35,868 nucleotides of DNA from Alphaproteobacteria bacterium (GTDB lineage Bacteria > Pseudomonadota > Alphaproteobacteria > Rs-D84 > JAERRO01): NCBI GenBank assembly GCA_016735395.1, contig JAERRO010000019.1, positions 1 to 35,868 on the forward strand. The letters run 5' to 3'. The notes under the pieces are model-generated. The model was not told where the DNA came from. It searched no databases and saw only the letters and a list, made by a program, of their open reading frames with translations. Shown piece by piece: positions 25,876 through 34,715 of the stretch. Both the position numbers and the translations under genes were made by a program. How positions within the stretch are numbered: the first letter of the stretch is position 1; every line of letters starts with the position of its first letter.

Positions 25876-28017
25876 ATGTTTAAATTTTTATCGAGCCGTA
25901 ACCTAATAAGTCTATTGAGAAAAACTAGTCTTTTATGTTTTGGGATCGTACTATTTTATGGAGAAGTGGTAGATGCCAGAAGTGGTATTTCTTCTAGAAG
26001 TTCTTTTTCAAATGCTAGAAGTGTTACTACAGATAGAAGTGCCGGTACACCGACTTCGATGAATACTGAAACTAGTAATCAAAATTCATGGGGATATAGT
26101 AATATAACTATGGGTAATAACTTGTCTTGTAAAAATACTGTTTTTAACTGTATGAACGATATTTGTAAATTTCCAGATAATCAAGGTAGATCATGTGCTT
26201 GTTCTTCTAGGTACGATGATATCAAGATAATAAAAGAGAAGGCCATCGCTATACAAAAAGAGGCCGATGAAGTTTTAAATGTTCAAGTCGAGAAAGAAAA
26301 ACTCGGTATAAAAGCAGACCTCATTTTTAGGGACGATAAAGAGGAAGCCGTCGTGAGTAGCTCTAGTATGGTCGCTGATATGATGTCTAATAATTTTTCT
26401 TCGTTCTCTCTAGATACTTTCGGGGACGACGATCAAGAAGATAAAAAAGAACTTCTTGGAACTTCTCTGTATAATTTTGCAAAAAATAAATGCAATGGTT
26501 CATATAAAAAGTGTAAAGCAGATGAAGAGACTCTAGAAGTGGCTTTCCTTCGACAGATTCAAAGCGACTGCGATACATACGAAGCATTCGTAAACTCTCA
26601 ATTAGATCAGGCAAGAGAAAATCTTAAAATGGCGACTAAAGCTCTTCAACAAGTGAGACTCGATACTTTCGATACTTTTAATAAATATAATAGGGGCGAA
26701 TGTACCGTTCTATATACTGACTGTGTAGCAGAACAGACCGACTGTGGAATCGGATTTCAAAATTGTTCTACTAAAAAACAATTAGACCTCAAGAGAGTTA
26801 TGTGCGACGATATCCTCGGTGAATGTATAGCATATAAAAAAGATGTAGTGCAAGATTTCTATATTTTTGTAGACGAACGGAGAATAAAGTATGCGAAAAA
26901 TGAAGACATTAGGATGAGACAATCTTGTCTGCAGAATGTCGATCTTTGTCTAGAGGAACATTGTCAGATCAATCAACGAACGGCCTGTGTAAACTCGCTA
27001 GAAATGGCTCTTAATGTTTGTCCTGTAATTACACAATGTGAACAAATTATTGGAACCGATTTAATAGATGTAGTAGAAGATAAATTATCCTCCTTGCAAG
27101 CTAACTTTTGTCAAGAAGATATTAAAGATTGTCTAACCGATAGATGTGGGGAAGGTTGGAATAACCCTGCCTGTATGTCTGCATCAGTAGAAGAAATTTT
27201 AGAAATGTGTCCGTCTAACAAAATTGCTACTTGTAGAGGTAATAGAAGTTCTACTAGTATCTTCTTAAAATCTTTAGCTATGAATATGTCTCATAGTAGG
27301 TTAAAATCTTGTGAAGCTATGGTTAATAAAAAAATCTATGAAACCTGTGGGGAAAATTTTCAATGTATTAGACCTTCCGTCGGTGTAGAGACCATTACCG
27401 ATGAGTTTATTAAAAATTCTAGCATCTCCGAACAGACCAGTATGCAAGCTACAGAGCAATATAAAGAACAACTCGAAAAAGAAACCAAAAGAATCTACGA
27501 TATGGTTATAACTGATCAAGAATTAAAAACTTGTTCTGAACAGTCTAATCAAGGTAGTAGTTTTTCTAGGAGAGATAGCTTTAAAGATAATACATACTTG
27601 TCCGCCGTTTATAGTACTATTTATATGAGAGTAGAACGGGAAGCATACTATAATTATACTAAAACTCTCGCGAAAATGTCTTCTATATTGGATGTAAATC
27701 AGGCCGAACAAAAATGTATACAAATGCAAGGAGTAGGTGGTGTCATAAGTGCCGTTTTTGATAAAAATACTAGATTGTGTAGGACATGTCGAAAAGATAA
27801 ATTATGTGAAACCGCAGGAAATGCAAAGAAGGGAGCTATGATTGGAGCTACAAGTGGTGCCGTTAGTGGGGCGACTATGGGATCTGCAGGCGGTCCTTGG
27901 GGAAGCGCGATTGGTGCCGGAGTAGGACTTATCGCCGGAGGTCTTCTTGGTGGAAAAGCATCTAAAGAAAAAGAATTTTGCACAGAGTTACGACCTTGTG
28001 AAGAAATAAAAATGTAA
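25876..28017 (+). CDS. Exported cysteine-rich protein 1 with C-terminal glycine zipper
   Basis: 713 residues; function unknown. I chose the ATG at 25876 because AGAGG (25865-25869) is 6 nt upstream; GTG at 25861 and ATG at 25870 are in frame but badly spaced. A signal peptide spans residues ~1-37, followed by a Ser/Arg/Thr-rich stretch (SGISSRSSFSNARSVTT). Cysteine module A begins at Cys85 (CKNTVFNCMNDIC, then CAC). Module B begins at Cys276 (NRGECTVLYTDC, CGIGFQNC, CDDILGEC). By eye the mature protein has 36 cysteines, spread to the C-terminus. Residues ~652-698 form a glycine zipper (GAMIGATSGAVSGATMG and GSAIGAGVGLIAGGLLGG) able to insert in or oligomerise at a membrane. Paralogous to the next two genes. 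Confidence 0.8.
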   Translation: MFKFLSSRNLISLLRKTSLLCFGIVLFYGEVVDARSGISSRSSFSNARSVTTDRSAGTPTSMNTETSNQNSWGYSNITMGNNLSCKNTVFNCMNDICKFPDNQGRSCACSSRYDDIKIIKEKAIAIQKEADEVLNVQVEKEKLGIKADLIFRDDKEEAVVSSSSMVADMMSNNFSSFSLDTFGDDDQEDKKELLGTSLYNFAKNKCNGSYKKCKADEETLEVAFLRQIQSDCDTYEAFVNSQLDQARENLKMATKALQQVRLDTFDTFNKYNRGECTVLYTDCVAEQTDCGIGFQNCSTKKQLDLKRVMCDDILGECIAYKKDVVQDFYIFVDERRIKYAKNEDIRMRQSCLQNVDLCLEEHCQINQRTACVNSLEMALNVCPVITQCEQIIGTDLIDVVEDKLSSLQANFCQEDIKDCLTDRCGEGWNNPACMSASVEEILEMCPSNKIATCRGNRSSTSIFLKSLAMNMSHSRLKSCEAMVNKKIYETCGENFQCIRPSVGVETITDEFIKNSSISEQTSMQATEQYKEQLEKETKRIYDMVITDQELKTCSEQSNQGSSFSRRDSFKDNTYLSAVYSTIYMRVEREAYYNYTKTLAKMSSILDVNQAEQKCIQMQGVGGVISAVFDKNTRLCRTCRKDKLCETAGNAKKGAMIGATSGAVSGATMGSAGGPWGSAIGAGVGLIAGGLLGGKASKEKEFCTELRPCEEIKM

Positions 28018-28036
28018 CCATCATATGGAGAAACCT

Positions 28037-30193
28037 ATGAAACTAATTTATACCTTAATAGCCTTTTGTTTTATCTTGTCTGCGACTTGTGTCGAAGCCG
28101 TCAGTACTAGATCTTCGGCGAGAAATGCCGCGTCCGAAGCTAATAAAGCTATTGCCGTTAATAAAGCGACAAACGATAGAGTAGATGATGCCAAATTTCA
28201 AGAGATGCCAGATTCTTGTATTGCAGAATATGATGCCTGTATGGATACATTTTGTCGAGTAGAAGATGAAGCCGGTAGATGTTTTTGCTCTAATCAAAAA
28301 GCTAAATTTGACACAAGATTAAAGAAAGCAGAAGATGATTCTTTCGATATTATCTCTAAAACTACAGATAAAGTTAACTCTATTCAAAGAGGAAATAGAG
28401 CTGAATATATTAAAGAGGGAACTAACGAAGGAGAAGATGTTAAAGGTAGATCTACGAATACTACAAGTGCAGCATCAACAGCTTTAGCCGACCTAGTAAA
28501 GTCTTTTTCATCTGGTTATGGTGGTGGTGACGAAGATCTAGAAGTCGATATGGACGGAGGAAAAGCTAGTATGAGAGGCTCCGTTCTACTACGAGAAATG
28601 AAGAATGAATGTTTTGAAAGAGGAAAAGTAGAGTGCCAAAGACATAAAGGTCTATTAGAACTGTTTTACTCTAAAAAAGTTGCAACCGACTGTACAAAAT
28701 ATGAGAAGATTATTGTAAAGAGAGAAAAATTACTTCAAACGCAGACAAGAGCATCTGCTCAAGCTGTTCGAGCGGCAGTTGTCGAGTCCTTTGATTCTAC
28801 GAATTTATATAATCGTGGTGAATGTATGGTCAAATTTAAGGGGTGTATGCAATCTAGTGCCGGATGTGGTAACGATTTTGCTAACTGTCCGACTTTAACA
28901 AATATGGCATCTAAGCAATATATTTGTGATACCGTACTAGACAAATGTGTAGCACATAAAGATACTGTGTTTACCGATTTTTGGGCCGATGTTGAATCTA
29001 TCGTGAAGAAGACTAAAGCTAGAGTAGATCAAGACTTTAAGTTGAGCTGTCTATCTCAAACGATAACTTGTATCGTCGACAAATGTAGCGGGGCGACTCT
29101 TGGTGAAGGTAGTGTAGAATATGAACTCTGTCTAATGAATAGAGAACTAGCATTTCAGACTTGTTCTAGTATAATGGACCCTTGTTCTATCGCAATTTAT
29201 GGTGCAGGTAAAGCTAGCGGTTCTAATTCTTCTAAAAATAGACTTTGGGATACTGTAGGAGCAAAACTATCTGTGATGGCAAATAGTGCCTGTGAAACAG
29301 CTGTACAAGGTGCAATTGATGAAAAATGTGGAGACGACATGAAAGGATGCCTCGGTCTAGGATACTTAGATCTAAAAGGAAATGGAAAAGATGGGGAGGA
29401 AAATGGGATGGTAGATGCTACCGTTATGCATTTATGTAAAGACGATAAAACTAATATGGAAAACATCGACGAAGGACTAAGACAAATTTACGAATCAAAA
29501 CATAGGACTGCTTGTTATGAAGTTTATCAATCTGCAGTCGACAAGGCTTGTGGTTTCGATGAAACAGGTACCGTTTGTGAATCTGTACCGGCTACTTTCG
29601 GTTTAATCAACCCATATAGTAAAAAACATATTGGCTTACAAGTTATTACTCGTACTGTTAAGCACGCTACTGCTACTGCGGCTGCTGTATTCAGTTATAG
29701 TATAGGAGGAATAAGGGGAACAGACTGTAAAGTTGCTACAAGCTGTCCTGCCGATTTTGGTCCTGATGATATAGATATTGTAGAGCAATTCGATATCATG
29801 AAAGCTAGTTATGCTGCTGGCGCCGATATAAAGTTGTGTGAGACGGGACTTTCCAAAAATTCTTTGACAAGCGGAGATACTACTGAGACAAATGTAGATG
29901 CCGCTCTTAAAAATATTTTGGTAGAGACTGCTAAACGGAACTATAATCAGAAATTTCTTGCAGTGTCCGCCGAAAAATCTAAAAAGGATGGTGCTATTAC
30001 TGGAAGGGCAGACTGTGCAAAGGCGGCGACTGGTTCTTTTAAAACTACATACAATGCTAGTACTGGACAGTGTAAAAGTTGTATTAAATACTGTGCTGAT
30101 ATGAATAAAAGTAGAAAAGGACGAGCTTTCTGGAGTAAAGATGTAACCTCATGTAAAAAATATGAAACTAAATGTACAACATTTCAAATGTAA
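28037..30193 (+). CDS. Exported cysteine-rich protein 2
   Basis: 718 residues; function unknown. The ATG at 28037 is preferred over 28025 because GGAG (28027-28030) is correctly spaced for it, and it gives a clean signal peptide (KLIYTLIAFCFILSATCVEA). The mature N-terminus is again Ser/Arg/Ala-rich (STRSSARNAASEA). Module A starts at Cys61 (CIAEYDACMDTFC, then CFC) and module B at Cys263 (NRGECMVKFKGCM, CGNDFANC, CDTVLDKC). I count 36 cysteines after the signal peptide, the same as protein 1. Near the C-terminus a CKSCIKYC cluster recalls CRTCRKDKLC of protein 1. No glycine zipper. Starts 19 bp after protein 1. Confidence 0.8.
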   Translation: MKLIYTLIAFCFILSATCVEAVSTRSSARNAASEANKAIAVNKATNDRVDDAKFQEMPDSCIAEYDACMDTFCRVEDEAGRCFCSNQKAKFDTRLKKAEDDSFDIISKTTDKVNSIQRGNRAEYIKEGTNEGEDVKGRSTNTTSAASTALADLVKSFSSGYGGGDEDLEVDMDGGKASMRGSVLLREMKNECFERGKVECQRHKGLLELFYSKKVATDCTKYEKIIVKREKLLQTQTRASAQAVRAAVVESFDSTNLYNRGECMVKFKGCMQSSAGCGNDFANCPTLTNMASKQYICDTVLDKCVAHKDTVFTDFWADVESIVKKTKARVDQDFKLSCLSQTITCIVDKCSGATLGEGSVEYELCLMNRELAFQTCSSIMDPCSIAIYGAGKASGSNSSKNRLWDTVGAKLSVMANSACETAVQGAIDEKCGDDMKGCLGLGYLDLKGNGKDGEENGMVDATVMHLCKDDKTNMENIDEGLRQIYESKHRTACYEVYQSAVDKACGFDETGTVCESVPATFGLINPYSKKHIGLQVITRTVKHATATAAAVFSYSIGGIRGTDCKVATSCPADFGPDDIDIVEQFDIMKASYAAGADIKLCETGLSKNSLTSGDTTETNVDAALKNILVETAKRNYNQKFLAVSAEKSKKDGAITGRADCAKAATGSFKTTYNASTGQCKSCIKYCADMNKSRKGRAFWSKDVTSCKKYETKCTTFQM

Positions 30194-30223
30194 TACAGAC
30201 ATTATAAATATAAAGGATTATCT

Positions 30224-32362
30224 ATGTTTAAAAAAATTTCTATATTATTCTCTATAACTTTAGTTATAGTTTATACTAGCTTTAATTTATCTGCCATCTC
30301 TATTAGGAGTGCTGCAAGCGAGAGATCTGCTACTACTTCTAATAGAAGTGCGGTCGCTACTGCTGTAGAAGAGGAACAAAAAGCGATGGCTATAGATACC
30401 GATTGTCAGACTAGATATAACTCCTGCATGGATAACTTTTGTGCGAGCGGTGATAAAAATGCTAAAAGGTGTATTTGTCTAAACAAACATGCAAGTATTA
30501 TGACTAGAATTGATAATGTAGAAAAAAATAATATCAATATTGCTGACCAGAAAAATAGAGATATACAAAATATTCAACTTGGAGCACAAGCCGGTATCGT
30601 AGAAGACGAGATGTCTAAATATAACCAAGAAGCCGAAAAAGAGAGTAATAGTAATTCTAGCAAAAGTATCGTGAGTGATCTGATGGCTTTAATGATGGAT
30701 CCTACTGGCGATAGCTATTCTGACGAAGACGATGAACTAGTAAATGCTAGGGGAGCGAAACTATTTAATATGGGTAATCAAGAATGTGAGAAAATTCTTT
30801 ACGGTGGGTGCGAACATGACTGGGAAATGATTACACAAAATTATGTAAAATACATGAAAGACGACTGTAGAAGGTTCGGTAAATATGCTGAGGGGTTAGA
30901 ATCTAAATTAAAAATTAGTAGTTGGGCTGCTAAACAAGAAGTAGAGACCGCGAGATTTGACTCTTTTAAAAGTTCTAATCTTTACTCTAAAGGTGAGTGT
31001 ATGGTTAGATTTAACGACTGTATGAGAGGTGATAAAGTTTGTAAATCTGACTTTTCTGAATGCTTCCCTTACGACGATTCGCCGGCCATAGATTTTGCCA
31101 CTACTTTAGTAAAAGTTAATGCCACTCTTAGTAATAAACAACTTCAATGTGAAAGAGTTTTAGACGAATGTGTCAATGTTAGTGATGAAATCTACGGCCT
31201 GTTTATCGCTTTTATCAAACCTGACATAGAAAAGATAAAAGAACGGAGAGATGTAGAATTTAGACAGACCTGTGTTGAAAAATCTATAGAATGTATTTAC
31301 GATGTATGTGATACTAAAGACTCTCTAGGAGACGATTCTAAAGAGATGGAAATGTGTTTAAGAGATTCAGCAATCGCAAAAGGAGGTTGCTCTCATATAT
31401 TGAATCCTTGTAATAAACTTTTTGCAGTCGGTGAAGGTGCCGACCCTAATATCGTTTGGACAACTTTAAAATGGAAGCTTAACACTATGACTAACAAAGC
31501 CTGTCAAGAAGAGATGACCGCGAAAATAGAAAAATCTTGTGAAGGAGAGGTTTGTATCTCTACATCGTTTGATGACTTTATGAATAGACCTGGACAAGAA
31601 TCTGCTCAACGGTTCGTCTGTGGCGGAATCGAAGACGATGTAGAGAACGAGTTCTCTTCCGCAGATGTGTCGAAGGCTATTAAGAATACTTATGAAGAAG
31701 TACAAATGTATGCCTGTTTCGATATTATCGATGACCTCATAGCCGAGTACTGTGATCTAGATATCACTACAGGTAAATGTAAAAAGTTCTCTTCATATAA
31801 AGATATTCAGAGTATGACTTTAGTTGGCGCTGAAGGTAAAGACATAAATACGGTATACGACGAGGTAAAAACGTCTATATCTTCTCCGACCGAAGGGGGA
31901 ACAGACGGACTAAGTAAACTTGTAGGTTCAGAAGTCGATAATATCATCGCTAAGTTAGTCAATAATTCTAGGTATGCATCTTGTAACGAAGGACTAAAAC
32001 AAAATTCTATCGTCGGGACAGGATCCTACGATTTCGAAGATAAAGTAAGAACGGTGCTAGAAGTTTTTGTCTTATCTGATGCTAAAGTGCAATACAATAA
32101 TAAAAAGTTGAAACTTTATGCCGATCTCGCTAAAAAACTTGATGTCGCAGGTAAAAAGACCGCTTGTGATGCTAATAAAAATGGATGTGCTAGAGCAGAG
32201 TGTAAGAGAGCCGTTACATTTGATACCGCTAAATATATCTGTACAATAACCGATAACTATTGTTCTGCATATAGAACTAAACGAGTAGGTAAATGGTATA
32301 GGAGGAAGAACGTGCGGTACTGTCATAGTCGAGCAACCACAGTATTACCTCTGCAATATTAG
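30224..32362 (+). CDS. Exported cysteine-rich protein 3
   Basis: 712 residues; function unknown. An AAAGGA ribosome binding site precedes the ATG. The signal peptide (residues ~1-25, ILFSITLVIVYTSFNLSA) is followed by the Ser/Arg/Ala-rich segment IRSAASERSATTSNRSA. Module A starts at Cys61 (CQTRYNSCMDNFC, CIC), exactly the same residue number as in protein 2, and module B at Cys259 (SKGECMVRFNDCM, CKSDFSEC, CERVLDEC). About 34 cysteines by eye. Helix-rich acidic spacers lie between modules. The C-terminal end has CDANKNGCARAEC and a basic RTKRVGKWYRRKN tail. Clearly paralogous to proteins 1 and 2 and transcribed with them. Confidence 0.8.
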   Translation: MFKKISILFSITLVIVYTSFNLSAISIRSAASERSATTSNRSAVATAVEEEQKAMAIDTDCQTRYNSCMDNFCASGDKNAKRCICLNKHASIMTRIDNVEKNNINIADQKNRDIQNIQLGAQAGIVEDEMSKYNQEAEKESNSNSSKSIVSDLMALMMDPTGDSYSDEDDELVNARGAKLFNMGNQECEKILYGGCEHDWEMITQNYVKYMKDDCRRFGKYAEGLESKLKISSWAAKQEVETARFDSFKSSNLYSKGECMVRFNDCMRGDKVCKSDFSECFPYDDSPAIDFATTLVKVNATLSNKQLQCERVLDECVNVSDEIYGLFIAFIKPDIEKIKERRDVEFRQTCVEKSIECIYDVCDTKDSLGDDSKEMEMCLRDSAIAKGGCSHILNPCNKLFAVGEGADPNIVWTTLKWKLNTMTNKACQEEMTAKIEKSCEGEVCISTSFDDFMNRPGQESAQRFVCGGIEDDVENEFSSADVSKAIKNTYEEVQMYACFDIIDDLIAEYCDLDITTGKCKKFSSYKDIQSMTLVGAEGKDINTVYDEVKTSISSPTEGGTDGLSKLVGSEVDNIIAKLVNNSRYASCNEGLKQNSIVGTGSYDFEDKVRTVLEVFVLSDAKVQYNNKKLKLYADLAKKLDVAGKKTACDANKNGCARAECKRAVTFDTAKYICTITDNYCSAYRTKRVGKWYRRKNVRYCHSRATTVLPLQY

Positions 32363-32391
32363 GTTGAGATTATAAATAAAAAGGAATTCGT

Positions 32392-33219
32392 GTGAATATG
32401 TTTGTGAAATTTTTGTCTTGTTTGTCTATAGTACTATATGCTAATAGTACTTTGGCAACCGCTTGTAATTCGTCTGTTGCTTTTAACTGTATGAATAAGT
32501 TTTGTAATACGACAAATGGAAAATTCGAACTTTGTAGAAGGTGTGGTGATTCTTCTTCTACTACAGCAGCAGAAAAAGTTTTAAAACTTTCAGTGCTGAC
32601 GACTTCTTACATTAAAAAACTTGACTTCAATAATGTATCTAGTAATGAACCCGACATAAACGGAGCTCCTAGTAGGGGAGTAGAACGGTATTTTTTCGCA
32701 TTCGGTAAATGTGCGAAGATCTCGAATTGTTCGGAAGCTCAAATTCAAGATTTCTATCATTCTAGTGTCGTTCAGTCTTGTATCTCTATGCAGAACGAGA
32801 TCAATCGGAAGACTAATGAAGTGAAAAATTATAGTTGTGTCGATAAAACGATCAACTGTCTTCAAAAGTCTAGTAGATGCGGAGGAGACTTTTCTAAATG
32901 TCATGATGACCCAGATAATCGGTTTGTTCAGATAGCCCAATGTGCTAAACAAAACAACTGCTCGTCAATAGAAGTAGCAGATATTACAGAAGCATTCAAT
33001 CAATCTGTCGTCATCGTCAAACAGATGAAACAACAAAAACAAATCGGTGTCGCAACTAGAATAGACGACGACTCAAAACAGAGACAAGAAGAAAAACAGA
33101 CCATCTGTAGACAAGTAAACGATATTTGTAATTCTATTTCTGTCGATAAAACTAAAATAGAAGCCATCGATATCTATGAAAAATCTTGGTGCCAATTTGT
33201 GAAAAAGGAATGTCAATGA
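32392..33219 (+). CDS. Exported cysteine-rich protein 4 (short paralogue)
   Basis: 275 residues; function unknown. The GTG at 32392 is chosen because AAGGA lies 6-7 nt upstream; ATG at 32398 is too far. A signal peptide covers residues ~1-22 (FVKFLSCLSIVLYANSTLA) and the mature chain begins almost at once with module A (CNSSVAFNCMNKFC at Cys25, CRRC). Module B starts at Cys149 (CVDKTINCLQKSSRCGGDF, then C). It lacks the Ser/Arg-rich leader and the long C-terminal half of proteins 1-3. I count 18 cysteines in the mature chain. Its TGA stop overlaps the next start as ATGA. Confidence 0.75.
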   Translation: MNMFVKFLSCLSIVLYANSTLATACNSSVAFNCMNKFCNTTNGKFELCRRCGDSSSTTAAEKVLKLSVLTTSYIKKLDFNNVSSNEPDINGAPSRGVERYFFAFGKCAKISNCSEAQIQDFYHSSVVQSCISMQNEINRKTNEVKNYSCVDKTINCLQKSSRCGGDFSKCHDDPDNRFVQIAQCAKQNNCSSIEVADITEAFNQSVVIVKQMKQQKQIGVATRIDDDSKQRQEEKQTICRQVNDICNSISVDKTKIEAIDIYEKSWCQFVKKECQ

Positions 33220-34325
33220 ATATAAATAAAATACTTTTCCTGACGGTTTTCGTTTTCTGTACAACATTTATAACAGAGATTTTTGCTAATACTCCGAGTA
33301 GTAGATCTGCTATATCATCTCAGCGAAGCATCACAACAAATGCTATTGCTCAAACATCTATACCAACTCAACAGCCCGCCGTTAGTCAAGATGCTATCAT
33401 ACGAGTGAGTGAGATCACTATCAAAATCGATAGCAGAATCGCTAAATCTAAAGTAGATAAAGAAGAGATAATTAGGACCATCGTCGAAAACTCCGCAATA
33501 GACTCCGAAAACTCTTGTCTTAAAGAATTCTCGTCATGTACTAAAGGATTCTGTGGAGATAAATACCAGAACTGTATCGGAAAATCGGACAAATTTGTCT
33601 CCGAGAAGGTCTCTACTTGTGTCACAAGATTTAAATGTGATAATATAATGCCTACTCAAATGATGGGTATTCTACTTAACGATATGAAAAATCTAGCTGT
33701 AAATAATGCTATAGAACAAAAAGTTAAATGTAGAATTCAAATATTTCAATGTCTTGAAGGGGTTTGTGGTCCTTCTATGACGAACTGTATGAAACGGGGA
33801 ATTCAAGATAAAAGGGTGGCCTGTCAACAGGAGATTTCTCTGTGTGAAAAAGTGAACCCCGGTGCATGGTCGCAAGCTCAAGCTATTTTTAATGCTATGG
33901 TCGATAGTCAAAAGCAGAGATTGTCAACTCTCTATGCCGAAAAAGAAGCCATAAATACCCAGTTGAGTAATAGCTGTGCAAATCAAGGTGGAGCATACGG
34001 GAATAATAATCAGACTTGTACCGCCGAAGTAAAATTCTTCAGTAAAGGTAAATTGGCCGGACAAAAAAGGGTTTTGATGGGGACACAATTTTACTGTAAT
34101 CAAAATGTCTTCGGAGTAGATGTCATCGGTATGAAAGAACAAGTCAATCAAAGAAATACTGATATAGCTCAAATTCAAAGCAGTATGATCGGAATGTCAA
34201 CAGGTATGGTCGCTGGTAAAAGTGGGATGTTTAGTGGACTGTTACCTTCCGGAGATAAAAACACCAATAAGGAAAAAGCCACTGATAAAGGTAATATTTT
34301 AAAATCAGTAAAAGGAGAGATGTAG
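33216..34325 (+). CDS. Exported cysteine-rich protein 5
   Basis: 369 residues; function unknown. The ATG at 33216 overlaps the previous stop (ATGA) and has AAGGAA (33205-33210) upstream, so I reject the in-frame ATG at 33186. The signal peptide (residues ~1-23, ILFLTVFVFCTTFITEIFA) is followed by the shared leader PSSRSAISSQRSITT. Two cysteine groups follow: CLKEFSSCTKGFCGDKYQNC from Cys101 and CRIQIFQCLEGVCGPSMTNC from Cys172. They look like an internal duplication of one four-cysteine unit. The C-terminal third has a helical segment, three isolated cysteines and a Gly/Met-rich stretch (GMSTGMVAGKSGMFSGLL). Confidence 0.75.
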   Translation: MNINKILFLTVFVFCTTFITEIFANTPSSRSAISSQRSITTNAIAQTSIPTQQPAVSQDAIIRVSEITIKIDSRIAKSKVDKEEIIRTIVENSAIDSENSCLKEFSSCTKGFCGDKYQNCIGKSDKFVSEKVSTCVTRFKCDNIMPTQMMGILLNDMKNLAVNNAIEQKVKCRIQIFQCLEGVCGPSMTNCMKRGIQDKRVACQQEISLCEKVNPGAWSQAQAIFNAMVDSQKQRLSTLYAEKEAINTQLSNSCANQGGAYGNNNQTCTAEVKFFSKGKLAGQKRVLMGTQFYCNQNVFGVDVIGMKEQVNQRNTDIAQIQSSMIGMSTGMVAGKSGMFSGLLPSGDKNTNKEKATDKGNILKSVKGEM

Positions 34326-34691
34326 ATGATGTATAAAAATTTTTTGAAAGTTCTATTTGTAATAGCCATATGTTTTTCAACCGCAACGGTTCTAGCCGAT
34401 AAGCCTAAAGTGGAAGAGAAAAAATCGAATTATGGGGAAGCCGTTGCGGGTGCCGCCATCGGAGCCGTCGGCGGATACACAATCGGCGGAGCAGTTCAAA
34501 ATTATAAAAATAAGGGAGAACTGAGTCAATTCGAAAGTCAACTTGTTTGCGAGTCTTCTACCGGGGTATCTGGCACATATAATCAAAATATAAAAATCGG
34601 GAATCTAGATGCCATCTCACAATATAATAAGATGATAGCTAAATTTGACAAAATAAATGAAGAGATTTTAATCCTAGAGTCTTTCTTCTAA
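34326..34691 (+). CDS. Small exported glycine-zipper protein
   Basis: 121 residues; function unknown. A signal peptide (residues 1-24, ending VLA) is followed by a glycine zipper at ~37-57 (GEAVAGAAIGAVGGYTIGGA), the pattern of small outer-membrane or membrane-oligomerising proteins such as the 17-kDa antigen class. The rest is polar with a C-terminal helix. Only one mature cysteine (Cys75), not in a lipobox, so it is not an obvious lipoprotein. It begins directly after the stop of protein 5, with AGGAG 8 nt upstream; a second ATG follows at once. Last intact gene of the operon. Confidence 0.7.
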   Translation: MMYKNFLKVLFVIAICFSTATVLADKPKVEEKKSNYGEAVAGAAIGAVGGYTIGGAVQNYKNKGELSQFESQLVCESSTGVSGTYNQNIKIGNLDAISQYNKMIAKFDKINEEILILESFF

Positions 34692-34715
34692 TAAGTATCC
34701 TCGTAAAGGGCTACT

